Below, piece after piece: positions 1 to 8,913 of a DNA stretch of 64,000 nt. Under the pieces are notes generated by a model. It searched no databases, had not been told where the DNA came from, and saw nothing but the letters and a program-made list of their open reading frames with translations. Each line of letters begins with the position of its first letter. Within the stretch, counting starts at the first letter, position 1. The stretch spans positions 124,001 to 188,000 of the forward strand of contig JBAYVD010000001.1 in the NCBI GenBank assembly GCA_041674745.1. The letters run 5' to 3'. Source of the DNA: UBA2040 sp041674745 (lineage in GTDB: Bacteria > Bacteroidota > Bacteroidia > Flavobacteriales_D > Crocinitomicaceae). The position numbers and the translations under genes were made by a program.

Positions 1-1
1 G

Positions 2-2629
2 CTGAATGCCAATCAATTTGTTGTTTCGTTGAATAATTGCGCCTGGGTAATGGATGCCAATTTTCACCTGCTCGAAAAAATTGTTCCTCCGTTGTTGAAA
101 AAAGATGTATTCGTTAGCGTAAGAAAACTTTCAGCTAACTCGTATTTTGTTTTTTCAGGGAATGAATTTTTCGAATATTCTATCACCGACAAGAAATACA
201 GACGAATTGTTCCAAAAATAAAATTGGAGGAAGCTCATCAATCCGGCTATTCAGTGTTGTATGTTGACCCGCGCAGTAAAACATTTTTTATAAATAATTT
301 TTTTAGAGGATTCTTTCGGGTGGACCTGCAAGGAAATCAATTGTGTCATTGGCAAAATGGAGTCACCCGTGAGGTGGTTACATCAAATCCGAATAAAATG
401 ATTGCCGCCTCAAAAGAACAGGGCCTATTTTGGTTGAGCGGCGACGTCGGGATTTCACTCCTGAATATCAACACAAACAAATCCCAGAATTTTACGCCGG
501 AGACAAACAATCCTTTCTCCTTGCCCAGCGACTATTCCTGCAACTTGTTTGTGGACAATCAAAAACGGCTATGGGTGAGCTCTTCGAACGGTGTGAGTCG
601 GCAAAATAAATTCCCAATTTGGATTGACACTTGGAATTTACAGACGGACAAGAATTATCCGTTCATGAATTTACTGCACACCTCCACGGGAGATATGTTT
701 GCCTCTGTTTATTTTGGGGGTGTTTTTAGATTGAAAGAAAAATCGGAATACGAACAAATTAAACCGTCCGAATTGGACGGTACCTGGTTTCTTTTTGAGG
801 ACAACAAAACGATAGTTCAAGGTGGTGCGGGGAAAACGATTAAACAGTATAATTTGCGTACGAAAGAAGTTACGCAACAAAATTATTTAGCACCCTACTT
901 CCCAAATTCGAACCTAATTGTAATGGGTCATAAGGCCAAAAATGGGGACATTTGGTATAGTGGCAATGCGGGTGGAGGATTGGTTCGGCTTGAGCAAAAA
1001 ACAGGAAAAAAGCATCATTTTTCAAGTAAAATCAATTCTTTTTCGGGTTCTTATTTCACCTGTTGTACAGAATCGAAAAACGGGGATTTATGGTTTGGAT
1101 CCAATAAATCACTGGCACTTTTGCATTGGATTCATGAGAAACAACAATTTGAAGAAATTAATTTTGCCCCTAAATTTGAAAAAGCCGGCTATTACTTGAG
1201 CGGTATCAATTGCATGACCATACAGGAAAGCAAAATTATCTGGCTTGGATTTGACGGAACAGGTTTGGTAAAATACAACTTGGAAACGAATGAAATGACC
1301 TTACATACGAACCGTCAAGGATTACTGGATAATTTTATTTTTTCGCTTCTTTTGGATGGGAAAAATAGACTTTGGATTGGTACTGGGAAGGGATTGGGAT
1401 GCTTGTCGGCGGATGAAGGTCATATTTACAATTTTAATCTTCAAAATGGATTCCCTTCTGAGTCTTTTGAAACCAATTGCGCGCAATTTGATGAAAAAAC
1501 CAACCACCTTTGGTTTGCCTCCACAGATTTGCTTTTGCGATTCAACCCAGATCAAATCCTATTGTCCAAGCGAAGAAAAATAGACATATTCATCGATGAG
1601 TTTATCGTAAACAACAAAAACAGGTACAAAGAAAGCACAATTAACTTTCATCTAAAACCGGAAGAGAACAATCTTCAAATCAGTTTTTGCACCTTGAATT
1701 TTTCAGGAAACAACGATGTGATTTACAGCTATCAGCTTCAAGGAGGAGAAAACAAATGGCGGTTGGCGGGAAATAATAAAAGTACCAGTTTGATCAACTT
1801 ACGGGATGGCGAGTATACTTTCAGGTTACGTGCAAAATTATTGGGCGACAAACATTGGACCTATCTAAAAACCCCTATGTCGTTCACGATCGAAACGCCA
1901 TGGTATAAGTCGTGGTGGTTTTTACTCTTGATTTTTATTGTTTCTGTCTTGTTTTTATATGTTCTTATTCGTTCGTATTTCGTTCGCGAAATTGAACAAC
2001 AAAAGGCAAGTTTGGAAAGGCAAAAGGCGGTGCAAAATGAACGCGATCGAATTGCTTATGATATGCACGATGATCTAGGAAGTGGACTGACTAAAATTTC
2101 GTACCTCAGTCAAATGGCAATGGACAAGCCCGACAAAATAGAAGAATTGTCCAAAATCAACAAAACATCCGTGGAGTTGGTAGAAAACATGAGTGAGTTA
2201 ATTTGGGCAATGAAAGTGGAAAACGACTCCCTGCAGGATTTGATTACCTATTTGAAATTGTATGCCGTAGAATATCTTGAGTTTAATTCAATTGAACTAA
2301 GAGTTGATATGCCCGAAAATTTTGAAGAAAAACCCATTTCAGGCGAAGCGCGGCGCCATTTGTTTTTGTTGTTTAAGGAATCCTTACACAACATAGTAAA
2401 ACATGCAGGAGCCAAAAAAGCCACCATTATTTTCGAATTACAAACTGAATTTTGCATGATAATTCATGACAATGGTGTAGGTTTCAATCGAGATGAAAAG
2501 GAACGAAGTCGTGGAAATGGCTTGAGAAATATTGAGAAAAGAGTTCAGAAATTAAACGGAACTTGGGAAATAGTTAGCCTGGGCGGGACACAATTGATAT
2601 TCCGTTTCCCTTTTGAAAAGTTGATCTAA
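2..2629 (+). CDS. Two-component sensor histidine kinase, N-terminally truncated by window edge
   Basis: This is a sensor kinase of the family with a periplasmic beta-propeller. The reading frame is open back to the first bases and no convincing start lies inside, so the gene begins outside the window; 875 residues are visible. In order I see propeller (reg_prop-like) repeats, a Y_Y_Y-like beta-sandwich near bases 1690-1890, one membrane segment at about 1900-1985, then a HisKA_3 dimerisation helix and a HATPase_c domain. The phospho-accepting His is codon 2066-2068, in the motif YDMHDDLGSG. The ATP lid and G-boxes DNGVGF and GNGLRNIEKR are intact. It lies 66 bases before a LuxR-type response regulator on the same strand, its likely partner. 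The signal sensed cannot be told from sequence. Kinase assignment is firm. Confidence 0.9.
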   Translation: MNANQFVVSLNNCAWVMDANFHLLEKIVPPLLKKDVFVSVRKLSANSYFVFSGNEFFEYSITDKKYRRIVPKIKLEEAHQSGYSVLYVDPRSKTFFINNFFRGFFRVDLQGNQLCHWQNGVTREVVTSNPNKMIAASKEQGLFWLSGDVGISLLNINTNKSQNFTPETNNPFSLPSDYSCNLFVDNQKRLWVSSSNGVSRQNKFPIWIDTWNLQTDKNYPFMNLLHTSTGDMFASVYFGGVFRLKEKSEYEQIKPSELDGTWFLFEDNKTIVQGGAGKTIKQYNLRTKEVTQQNYLAPYFPNSNLIVMGHKAKNGDIWYSGNAGGGLVRLEQKTGKKHHFSSKINSFSGSYFTCCTESKNGDLWFGSNKSLALLHWIHEKQQFEEINFAPKFEKAGYYLSGINCMTIQESKIIWLGFDGTGLVKYNLETNEMTLHTNRQGLLDNFIFSLLLDGKNRLWIGTGKGLGCLSADEGHIYNFNLQNGFPSESFETNCAQFDEKTNHLWFASTDLLLRFNPDQILLSKRRKIDIFIDEFIVNNKNRYKESTINFHLKPEENNLQISFCTLNFSGNNDVIYSYQLQGGENKWRLAGNNKSTSLINLRDGEYTFRLRAKLLGDKHWTYLKTPMSFTIETPWYKSWWFLLLIFIVSVLFLYVLIRSYFVREIEQQKASLERQKAVQNERDRIAYDMHDDLGSGLTKISYLSQMAMDKPDKIEELSKINKTSVELVENMSELIWAMKVENDSLQDLITYLKLYAVEYLEFNSIELRVDMPENFEEKPISGEARRHLFLLFKESLHNIVKHAGAKKATIIFELQTEFCMIIHDNGVGFNRDEKERSRGNGLRNIEKRVQKLNGTWEIVSLGGTQLIFRFPFEKLI

Positions 2630-2647
2630 AATCAACCTTTTGTACTA

Positions 2648-2678
2648 TTGAAAACAAGGGTCAAAACTGCTTACTTTG
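2648..2678 (+). promoter_or_regulatory. Predicted Bacteroidota-type promoter of the response regulator
   Basis: TTG at 2648-2650 is followed after 20 bases by TTACTTTG at 2671-2678, seven of eight matches to TAnnTTTG. It sits just after the kinase stop and 17 bases before the GTG start, so the regulator may be transcribed on its own as well as with the kinase. Confidence 0.45.
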
Positions 2679-2695
2679 TGATATAAAATTAGCGC

Positions 2696-3319
2696 GTGAT
2701 TAAAATTTGCATCATTGAAGATATTCTTGACATCCAACAAGGTTTACGATCTATTCTAGAAAGTGACAATCGATTTCTATTGTTGGAAAGTTTTGACAAT
2801 GCGGAGGATGCCATTCGAGAATTACCAAAATTGATTCCGGATGTAGTGATTACAGATATCAATTTGCCTCGAAAAAGCGGCATTGATTGTGTGACGGAAA
2901 TCAAATCCAAACACCCGGAAATTCAATTCATCATGTTTACCATTTATGAAGACAATGATCAAGTTTTCGATGCTTTGAAAGCGGGGGCAAGTGGCTATAT
3001 TTTAAAAAACACCTCCGCGGAAAAAATTAAAGAAGCCATTATTGAACTCGATGAGGGAGGAAGCCCCATGTCACCCAAAATTGCACGAAAAGTACTCTTG
3101 TCCTTTACCACGCGTGATATAAATCCAATTTTTGACCTAATAACCAAGCGTGAAAGAGAAGTGTTGGAATTGCTTAGCAAAGGATTTTTGTACAAAGAAA
3201 TCGCAGACAAATTAGAGATTACCTTGAGCACCGTAAAGCGACATCTCAATCACATCTACGAAAAATTGCAAGTTCAAAACAAAACAGAAGCCGTGAATAA
3301 ACTCTACGGAAAAGAGTAA
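2696..3319 (+). CDS. NarL/LuxR-family response regulator
   Basis: A 207-residue DNA-binding response regulator. Residues 1-120 form a receiver domain with the acidic pair E8/D9, the phosphorylated Asp54 in VITDINLP, and the conserved Lys in YILKN. Residues about 145-207 are a LuxR-type helix-turn-helix with the motif LTKREREVLELL and recognition helix around STVKRHLNHIY. The start is GTG at 2696; no ATG lies nearby and the receiver domain begins at once with IKICIIED, so GTG is well supported. It follows a HisKA_3 sensor kinase, the class that normally pairs with NarL-type regulators. Target genes are unknown; the operon beginning at 3424 is a neighbour but nothing shows it is controlled by this protein. 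Confidence 0.92.
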   Translation: MIKICIIEDILDIQQGLRSILESDNRFLLLESFDNAEDAIRELPKLIPDVVITDINLPRKSGIDCVTEIKSKHPEIQFIMFTIYEDNDQVFDALKAGASGYILKNTSAEKIKEAIIELDEGGSPMSPKIARKVLLSFTTRDINPIFDLITKREREVLELLSKGFLYKEIADKLEITLSTVKRHLNHIYEKLQVQNKTEAVNKLYGKE

Positions 3320-3363
3320 CCTCCAATTCAGGAACAGAAGATCATTATGATACAAAAGGTGGA

Positions 3364-3394
3364 TTGTTGAAACGAGTTATTGGGTCTAATTTTG
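3364..3394 (+). promoter_or_regulatory. Predicted promoter of the 3424-6748 operon
   Basis: An exact TAnnTTTG box (TAATTTTG, 3387-3394) has TTG triplets at 3364-3366 and 3367-3369, giving spacers of 20 and 17 bases. Both are inside the usual range. The start codon follows 29 bases after the box. Confidence 0.6.
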
Positions 3395-3423
3395 CCTTAT
3401 ATATCGTTCTTAAACAACCTAAA

Positions 3424-4608
3424 ATGAAAAACAAAACAACCTTATCTCGATTTTACCTTATCCTTTTTGCTTTTGTAGGAATGTTCTTTATTGCTTCTTG
3501 TGTTCAGGAAGGATGTACAGACCCTTTGGCTAACAATTATGATTCCAATGCTACCGACAATGATGGTTCTTGTACGTATGATAGTTTAACTCCAACTCCG
3601 GTGCCGCTTTGCCCAACAGTGGATGTCAATCCAGGCGGAAGTGCAGTGTCCATTTCTACACCAACGACTTGGACTGCTGGAAATATTTATATCATCACTT
3701 CCAATGTTACTGTAACATCGATTCTTACGATTGAACCAGGCGTGATTATTAAATTGGGTATCAATGGCGTAATTACCACACAAAGTTCGGGCAAAATCAT
3801 GGCACTAGGAAACAGTGCCAATCGAATTGTATTTACTTCTATTGCGGATGATTCCTATTGCGGAGATACAAATGGTGACGGAACATTAACAAGCCCTCAA
3901 AAAGGCGATTGGTTGAATATTTACCTGAATGGGGGCAATGGAAATACTTTCCAATATTGCGATTTCTTGTATGCTGGCGCCAACGATGGCGGATACCATG
4001 CCACGGTTATCGTATCGGTTGCGGGAGCCGTTTTTACTTTTGACAATTGTGTTTTTGCACACACCTTATCCAGCACCAATTTTACAGGACAGTTTGCTTT
4101 TTATGCAGGTAGCTATATGAGTGATCCATCGGTTTCTGTGTTCACGAACAATGTATTCTACGACAACAATATGCCGATTTATTTGAGCGCTACCTATTCA
4201 ATAAATGCCAATAATTCTTATAGTAATCCAGCGAATTCAAATCAAACCAACGCCAAAAATTGCATTTGGATGTATCCGGATGCTGGCAGCAATGTGGCCG
4301 TATCATTGAACGAAACAGAAGTTCCATATGTGATGGATGGATACCTTCAAAAAAGCACGGGTTCCATGACAGTCGGTTCCAACGTAGTGGTGAAATTTCC
4401 ATCAGGAAATACCTACGGTTTGAATATAGCCACTTTGAACTTGAGTCCTAGCGCTTTCCTCACTTCATTAAAAGATGATGCACACGGTGGAGACACAAAT
4501 GGTGACGGTGCGGCAACGAGTCCTTCAGGCGGTGAGTGGTATGGCTATTACAATTGGTCAACCTCTGCATGGGTGCAAGGCGCGAATATTTTGTATGCAA
4601 TGAATTAA
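3424..4608 (+). CDS. Lipoprotein with repeated GDTNGDG motifs, probable beta-helix
   Basis: A 394-residue predicted outer-membrane or surface lipoprotein of unknown function. The chosen ATG gives a lipoprotein signal ending FFIASC with Cys26 as the lipidation site; the frame also runs back to a TTG at 3364, but that lies in the promoter. Just after the signal, residues 30-52 form one Cys-flanked Asp/Asn-rich repeat of the kind common in Flavobacteriales surface proteins (CTDPLANNY...). The body is rich in beta strands and resembles right-handed beta-helix proteins. The motif GDTNGDG occurs at residues 147 and 356, each followed by TSP and a Gly-(Asp/Glu)-Trp, and looks like a calcium-binding loop. 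A T9SS cargo gene follows 9 bases downstream, so the two are probably co-transcribed. Confidence 0.7.
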   Translation: MKNKTTLSRFYLILFAFVGMFFIASCVQEGCTDPLANNYDSNATDNDGSCTYDSLTPTPVPLCPTVDVNPGGSAVSISTPTTWTAGNIYIITSNVTVTSILTIEPGVIIKLGINGVITTQSSGKIMALGNSANRIVFTSIADDSYCGDTNGDGTLTSPQKGDWLNIYLNGGNGNTFQYCDFLYAGANDGGYHATVIVSVAGAVFTFDNCVFAHTLSSTNFTGQFAFYAGSYMSDPSVSVFTNNVFYDNNMPIYLSATYSINANNSYSNPANSNQTNAKNCIWMYPDAGSNVAVSLNETEVPYVMDGYLQKSTGSMTVGSNVVVKFPSGNTYGLNIATLNLSPSAFLTSLKDDAHGGDTNGDGAATSPSGGEWYGYYNWSTSAWVQGANILYAMN

Positions 4609-4617
4609 AAAAAGAGT

Positions 4618-6501
4618 ATGAAATCAATTAAAATTTATCTACCGGTTCTTTTCATTATTATTTGCAACTCCTTGATGGGGCAAATAGAAAAAGTAACACC
4701 CACGGAAAAAGGGTCCAATTTTAAAGAAAACGCGGCGCAACGTTCAGTTTTACAACAGACGCCTTTGTTCAAACAATTGGAACATTCGACAGATGGAGAA
4801 AAGTGGGCGATTTCGGTCCGTCCAACTTTTAGTAGAAACCATACTTCTTCAGAAATTCAAGCCATCAAGGACGGCAAAAAAGAAGAAAAAAAGGCCTCAT
4901 ATTCTAAGGCACCGCTTATTGAACCAAAATCAGTTTCGTTGCCAGTCGTTGGTCAAAATTATGAAGCAAATTGGTCATTACAAGCTTGTCCTCCAGACAA
5001 TTCCATGGCGGTATCAAATGGCGGCTATGTTGTATCTTGCAACAATGATGGAGCGGAATACTACAATTCGTCAGGAACTTTGCTGTATTCCCAATACTGG
5101 TACGACGTTTTCAATGATCCTAGTTTGACAGCCATGCTCTATGACCCAAAAATTATATACGATAGTCAAATGGATCGCTTTGTCATGATTGTTTTGCATG
5201 GGAGCACTGGAAATACTTCGCAAGTAGTCGTTTGCTTTTCGCAAACCAACAATCCGATGGACGGTTGGTGGATTTATAAACTAACAGGGAATCCATTGAA
5301 CAACGATTGTTGGTTTGATTACCCCAGTCTGGCTGTTTCTACGGATGAGGTTTTCGTTTCAGGAAATTTATTTACTACGAGCGGAACATTTTCGGAAGCG
5401 GTTGTGTACCAAATCCCAAAAAATCCTGGATTTGCCGGAGCCAGTTTAAACTGGCAATATTGGAATGGTTTGGACAACGTACCTTTCACGGCAACAACGG
5501 TTGTACCGGCTGGAAATGGTCAGCAAGGAAATTATGGACCGGGGATGTATTTTGTTAGTTCTCAATCATCGGGAAATAATAAAATCATGTTGTGGGATAT
5601 AACAAGCAATATTGCAGGTAGTCCGCAAATGAACAGCTATTCCATCAATACGACGGCTTATTCACCCTCTGCAGACGCCAATCAATTGGGTTCAACAGAA
5701 ACATTGTCGAACGGCGATTGTCGAATTCAGTCGGCATTTTATTTGAATGGTATCATTCATTTTACCTTTCATTCCGACGCTGGAAGTGGATGGAATGGGC
5801 TCAATTACAACCGTTTGAATGTGGGTAATGGGACCAATGTTTCTTCTATTTTTGGTCAACCTGGCAATTATGATCTTTCCTATCCAGCGGTGGCCTCGTT
5901 TTCAACAAGTTCCTCCGATCATTCTGTCATGGTTGCCTTTTTACGTTCTTCGCCTTCAATTTATCCTGAAGTTCGTGTGGTGAATTGTGATAACAACATG
6001 ACGTGGTCTACTTCAACACTTGTAAAATCAGGTGAAAGTGCCATCAATTTTCTAAATGGTAATGAGCGCTGGGGTGATTATACAGGAATCAGCAGACGAC
6101 ACAACAGTGCTAGTCCTAAAATTTGGTTGGCGGGTTGTTACGGTGGAGATATTCCAGCGGCTGGAGCAACCAATACCTTCAAAACATGGGTGGCAGAAAT
6201 CTATGGTCAAAATGTACCGGCTGAATTAGAGGAAGAGCAAGAAAGTGATTTTGTTGTTTACCCAGTTCCAACGTATGACTTCATCAATATTCGTTTTACA
6301 ACCGAAACAGCTGAACCGTTAACCATCGAATTGAAAGATGTAAATGGTAAAATAGTGAAATTACTGTACAAAGACACGCCCAAAGTCGGTGAAAACAAAT
6401 TGATATTCAACCGAGGTGCTTTGGCACCTGGGACTTATTTTGTGACGATTTATTCTGCAACAAAAACTTTCAAGAATGAAAAAATTAGTGTTCTCAACTA
6501 G
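4618..6501 (+). CDS. Secreted protein with T9SS type A sorting domain
   Basis: A 627-residue exported protein. Residues 1-22 are a signal peptide ending LMGQ. Residues about 545-627 match a T9SS type A sorting domain: FVVYPVPTYDFINIRF at its start, then LKDVNGKIV, and near the end GTYFVTIYS and a final basic stretch. The middle, from about residue 110, is rich in Gly, Asn, Ser and aromatic residues and contains short Asp/Trp blocks, such as MDGWWIYKL, that suggest a beta-propeller. I recognise no enzyme motif. The protein should cross the inner membrane by Sec and the outer membrane by the type IX system, then be cleaved and anchored. It sits in an operon between two lipoproteins and overlaps the downstream gene by 26 bases. 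Substrate or partner is unknown. Confidence 0.75.
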   Translation: MKSIKIYLPVLFIIICNSLMGQIEKVTPTEKGSNFKENAAQRSVLQQTPLFKQLEHSTDGEKWAISVRPTFSRNHTSSEIQAIKDGKKEEKKASYSKAPLIEPKSVSLPVVGQNYEANWSLQACPPDNSMAVSNGGYVVSCNNDGAEYYNSSGTLLYSQYWYDVFNDPSLTAMLYDPKIIYDSQMDRFVMIVLHGSTGNTSQVVVCFSQTNNPMDGWWIYKLTGNPLNNDCWFDYPSLAVSTDEVFVSGNLFTTSGTFSEAVVYQIPKNPGFAGASLNWQYWNGLDNVPFTATTVVPAGNGQQGNYGPGMYFVSSQSSGNNKIMLWDITSNIAGSPQMNSYSINTTAYSPSADANQLGSTETLSNGDCRIQSAFYLNGIIHFTFHSDAGSGWNGLNYNRLNVGNGTNVSSIFGQPGNYDLSYPAVASFSTSSSDHSVMVAFLRSSPSIYPEVRVVNCDNNMTWSTSTLVKSGESAINFLNGNERWGDYTGISRRHNSASPKIWLAGCYGGDIPAAGATNTFKTWVAEIYGQNVPAELEEEQESDFVVYPVPTYDFINIRFTTETAEPLTIELKDVNGKIVKLLYKDTPKVGENKLIFNRGALAPGTYFVTIYSATKTFKNEKISVLN

Positions 6502-6748
6502 CTTATTACTCTTGCTTTTTTCGTGTGGAAATCGACAAAGTTCAACCCAACCAATTGTTGAAGAGCAACCAAAATCGGTTAAATTGCAGGATACGTTGGA
6601 AAATTTATTGACCACACCAACGGACGACAGTGTTGCGGTAAAAAAGAAAAACAAGCGAAGAAGGCAAGAAGCACCAAAGCACAATTCGCCTGATCAAGAG
6701 GCAATTGACAGCATCAAAGCGGCCAAAGAAAAGTTAAAAAATTCATAG
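6476..6748 (+). CDS. Small lipoprotein
   Basis: A 90-residue predicted lipoprotein with signal MKKLVFSTSLLLLLFSC and lipidated Cys17. The mature part is short, charged and probably disordered, with a basic cluster KKKNKRRRQE around residue 60 and many Lys, Gln and Glu. No family is recognised. Its ATG lies inside the last 26 bases of the upstream T9SS cargo gene, in another frame, which indicates translational coupling and co-expression. The signal sequence makes a real gene much more likely than a chance frame. Confidence 0.65.
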   Translation: MKKLVFSTSLLLLLFSCGNRQSSTQPIVEEQPKSVKLQDTLENLLTTPTDDSVAVKKKNKRRRQEAPKHNSPDQEAIDSIKAAKEKLKNS

Positions 6749-6764
6749 TTGAAATAGGGTTCAT

Positions 6765-6803
6765 GAATTGCGAATTGGAGTCAAAAACTTGGATTCGCAG
6801 TTC
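6765..6803. terminator. Inverted repeat between convergent genes, possible terminator
   Basis: GAATTGCGAAT at 6765-6775 pairs with ATTCGCAGTTC at 6793-6803, with one G-T wobble and a 17-base loop. It lies in the 61-base gap between two convergent genes. There is no strong T-run, so termination is only suggested by position. Confidence 0.35.
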
Positions 6804-6809
6804 TGAATT

Positions 6810-7835
6810 TTACCAGTATACCCCAATTTTACCGGTACTTTTTCCAGAAGCTAAACTTTCGATTGCCGTCGTAAATTCTGCTACGGGAAATGACCCACCA
6901 ATTTCTGGTTTCAATTTTCCTTCTTTGTACAAATCCAGTACGTTTTCTAGACAATGAAATAAGGTCATGGGTTTGTTGTCAGCGATTTTCAGCATGTTGA
7001 TACCCAACAAATTTTTGGAGCGCATCATGAAACCGATGGGCAAAAGAAATCCCATTTTTCGCATGAAATTCAGGGCAGAAAAAATGCCGTATTTTCCGCT
7101 ACTTAACTGAGATCCACCGAAAAGCATTAATCGGCCACCGGATCCAATGAGTTTAAAATCTTTTTTGAAGGTATCGCCCGCCACTGGATTAAAAGAAACA
7201 TCCAAACGGTCATTTCCTAGAATAGCGTGAATTTGATTCGCATAATCCGATTGAGAATAATCGATAACGTGGTCAGCACCCAAACTTTTCACCAAATTAG
7301 CCTTTTTTGACGAACCAATTTTAGCAAAAACTTCTGCACCCTTCATTTTGCACAATTGAATCAACAAAGTGCCAACACCGCCAGCCGCTGCGTGAATCAA
7401 GACGCGTTCTCCTTTTCGAACGGGAGACAAATAATGCGACATGTAGTAAGCCGTTACACCTTGGGTGCAAAGCGACAAAGCGTCTCCTGCGGGCATATCA
7501 TCAATCGCGACAAAGGCAAAATTTTCAGTAATGACGTGTTTGGAATAGCCACCAAATCGACAAAAGGCCAAAACACGTTTCCCAATCCAAGCAGCGTCTA
7601 TTTCAGCGCCAACTTCTACAATTTTTCCTACGACTTCGTAGCCTATAACACAAGGCATGGGAGGCGCTTCTCGGTACAAACCTTGACTTGCCATTACATC
7701 CGCGTAGTTCAACCCAAATGCTTCACTTTCAATAATGACTTGATCCGGCTTGATGGCTGGAATCGTCCATTCTCTTTGTTCAAAAGCTTGATTGGGTTTT
7801 CCTTTTTTTACTAAAACAATTGCTTCGGTTTTCAT
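6810..7835 (-). CDS. Medium-chain dehydrogenase, NADPH:quinone oxidoreductase-like
   Basis: A 341-residue MDR-superfamily enzyme expected to reduce quinones or enals with NADPH in the cytoplasm. The N-terminal GroES-like domain has EAFGLNYADVMASQGLY and PCVIGYEVVGKI; the nucleotide-binding fold has HAAAGGVGTLLIQL followed by KANLVKSLGADHVIDY. The structural zinc cysteines of alcohol dehydrogenases are absent, which fits the quinone reductase/VAT1 branch. The start is placed at the ATG at 7833-7835 (MKTEAIVLVKKG), where homology-like sequence begins. The frame extends 27 codons further upstream through a hairpin and is unlikely to be translated. rsmI lies upstream on the same strand. The exact substrate is not predictable. 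Confidence 0.82.
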   Translation of the reverse strand: MKTEAIVLVKKGKPNQAFEQREWTIPAIKPDQVIIESEAFGLNYADVMASQGLYREAPPMPCVIGYEVVGKIVEVGAEIDAAWIGKRVLAFCRFGGYSKHVITENFAFVAIDDMPAGDALSLCTQGVTAYYMSHYLSPVRKGERVLIHAAAGGVGTLLIQLCKMKGAEVFAKIGSSKKANLVKSLGADHVIDYSQSDYANQIHAILGNDRLDVSFNPVAGDTFKKDFKLIGSGGRLMLFGGSQLSSGKYGIFSALNFMRKMGFLLPIGFMMRSKNLLGINMLKIADNKPMTLFHCLENVLDLYKEGKLKPEIGGSFPVAEFTTAIESLASGKSTGKIGVYW

Positions 7836-7881
7836 TTTTTTTGGATATTGGACCACTTCGTTGTTGGATTTTGGACCGCTT

Positions 7882-7912
7882 AACTGATGGATTAAACTTT
7901 TATCCATCAGTT
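7882..7912. repeat. Perfect 11-bp inverted repeat between rsmI and the MDR gene
   Basis: AACTGATGGAT (7882-7892) and ATCCATCAGTT (7902-7912) form a perfect 11-bp stem with a 9-base loop. No T-run follows on the minus strand. TTCCATCAGT recurs close by near 7929, partly within the rsmI 3' end. It may be an attenuator or transcript-end hairpin between the two minus-strand genes. Confidence 0.45.
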
Positions 7913-7935
7913 CCATAGGAACGGTCCATGTTCCA

Positions 7936-8667
7936 TCAGTCCGCAGGACGGTCCTTGTTCTTCTTTTCTAACTTTTTCTTCAACTTCACTTCTTCCTTGG
8001 AAATCCCTTCGATTAAAACGACAATTTCTCCTTTGGGTTGAGTTTCTGTGAAGTACTTTTTCAATTCTTCGGCGGTTCCACGGTGAAACGTTTCGAATAG
8101 TTTTGAAATTTCTCGTACCACGCAAACTTTTCGGTCAGCGCCCATGAATTCTTCAATTTGTTCCAAACATTTGACCAAACGATGCGGTGATTCGTACAAA
8201 ATAACCGTTCGATCCTCTTCTGCTAATTCCATGAATTTGGTTTGTCGACCTTTTTTGTGGGGCAAAAACCCTTCAAAACAAAAACGATCAGAGGCCATTC
8301 CACTTCCTACCAAAGCAGGAATAATAGCGGTAGGACCCGGCAAACATTCTACTTTTATACCGGCATCAATACAGGCACGAACCAATAAAAATCCTGGATC
8401 GGAAATACCCGGTGTTCCTGCGTCGGAAACTAAAACTGCCGTGGTAACACTTTTTATTCTCGTGATGGTGCTTTCCAATGCCTTGTGTTCATTGTGCATG
8501 TGAAACGGAGCCAACGGTTTGTGAATGTCGAGGTGATCGAGCAATCGTTTCGATGTGCGCGTATCTTCAGCAAAAATGATGTCTGCTTCTTTCAAAATCC
8601 GGATGGCACGCAACGTAATATCTTCAAGGTTACCGATGGGTGTAGGAACTAAAATCAAATGAGCCAT
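7936..8667 (-). CDS. rsmI: 16S rRNA (cytidine1402-2'-O)-methyltransferase
   Basis: RsmI methylates the ribose of C1402 in the decoding centre of 16S rRNA using S-adenosylmethionine. The 243-residue length is usual. Diagnostic motifs are LVPTPIGNLEDITLRA at the N terminus, FAEDTRTSKRLL, the SAM-site loop DAGTPGISDPG, GPTAIIPALVGSG, and FEGFLPHKKGRQ. The C terminus is strongly basic (KLKKKLEKKNKD). The ATG at 8665-8667 begins the family's first strand directly and is preceded by a TATATTTG box only 4 bases upstream, implying an mRNA with almost no leader. The gene is divergent from hemA across a 246-base gap. Confidence 0.95.
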   Translation of the reverse strand: MAHLILVPTPIGNLEDITLRAIRILKEADIIFAEDTRTSKRLLDHLDIHKPLAPFHMHNEHKALESTITRIKSVTTAVLVSDAGTPGISDPGFLLVRACIDAGIKVECLPGPTAIIPALVGSGMASDRFCFEGFLPHKKGRQTKFMELAEEDRTVILYESPHRLVKCLEQIEEFMGADRKVCVVREISKLFETFHRGTAEELKKYFTETQPKGEIVVLIEGISKEEVKLKKKLEKKNKDRPAD

Positions 8668-8671
8668 GAGA

Positions 8672-8705
8672 CAAATATACTGAAAGGTAAAGTTTTAATC
8701 AGCAA
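8672..8705 (-). promoter_or_regulatory. Predicted rsmI promoter
   Basis: On the minus strand, TTG (8705-8703) is followed after 23 bases by an exact TATATTTG box (8679-8672). Only four bases separate the box from the rsmI ATG, so the transcript start probably coincides with the start codon. Confidence 0.55.
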
Positions 8706-8895
8706 AGTAATTTAAAGGATGAATTTAATTACAAAAGTTGATTTTGAGCGTTTCACATGCCTAGTTGAGGAAGCTTGATTCGTTTTTCGTTTTTCTTGCA
8801 TTCATGGGGTTCACCAGCTCTATTTAAAACGTTTCTAAATTACACCGAAACCCGCATTATGACAATACCATGACAATTTTCGAAAGCTACAAACG

Positions 8896-8903
8896 TACAT
8901 TTG
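8896..8903 (+). promoter_or_regulatory. Predicted -7 box of hemACD
   Basis: TACATTTG is an exact match to TAnnTTTG and ends 10 bases before the hemA ATG. I find no TTG at the expected distance upstream, so this rests on the -7 element and position alone. The rest of the 8668-8913 gap shows no gene. Confidence 0.4.
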
Positions 8904-8913
8904 TGTAAGAATT

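Noticed and set aside
6763..6957. 64-residue open frame on the plus strand
   Set aside because: It lies opposite the end of the MDR gene and has no signal or motif; the visible hairpin at 6765-6803 explains the gap.
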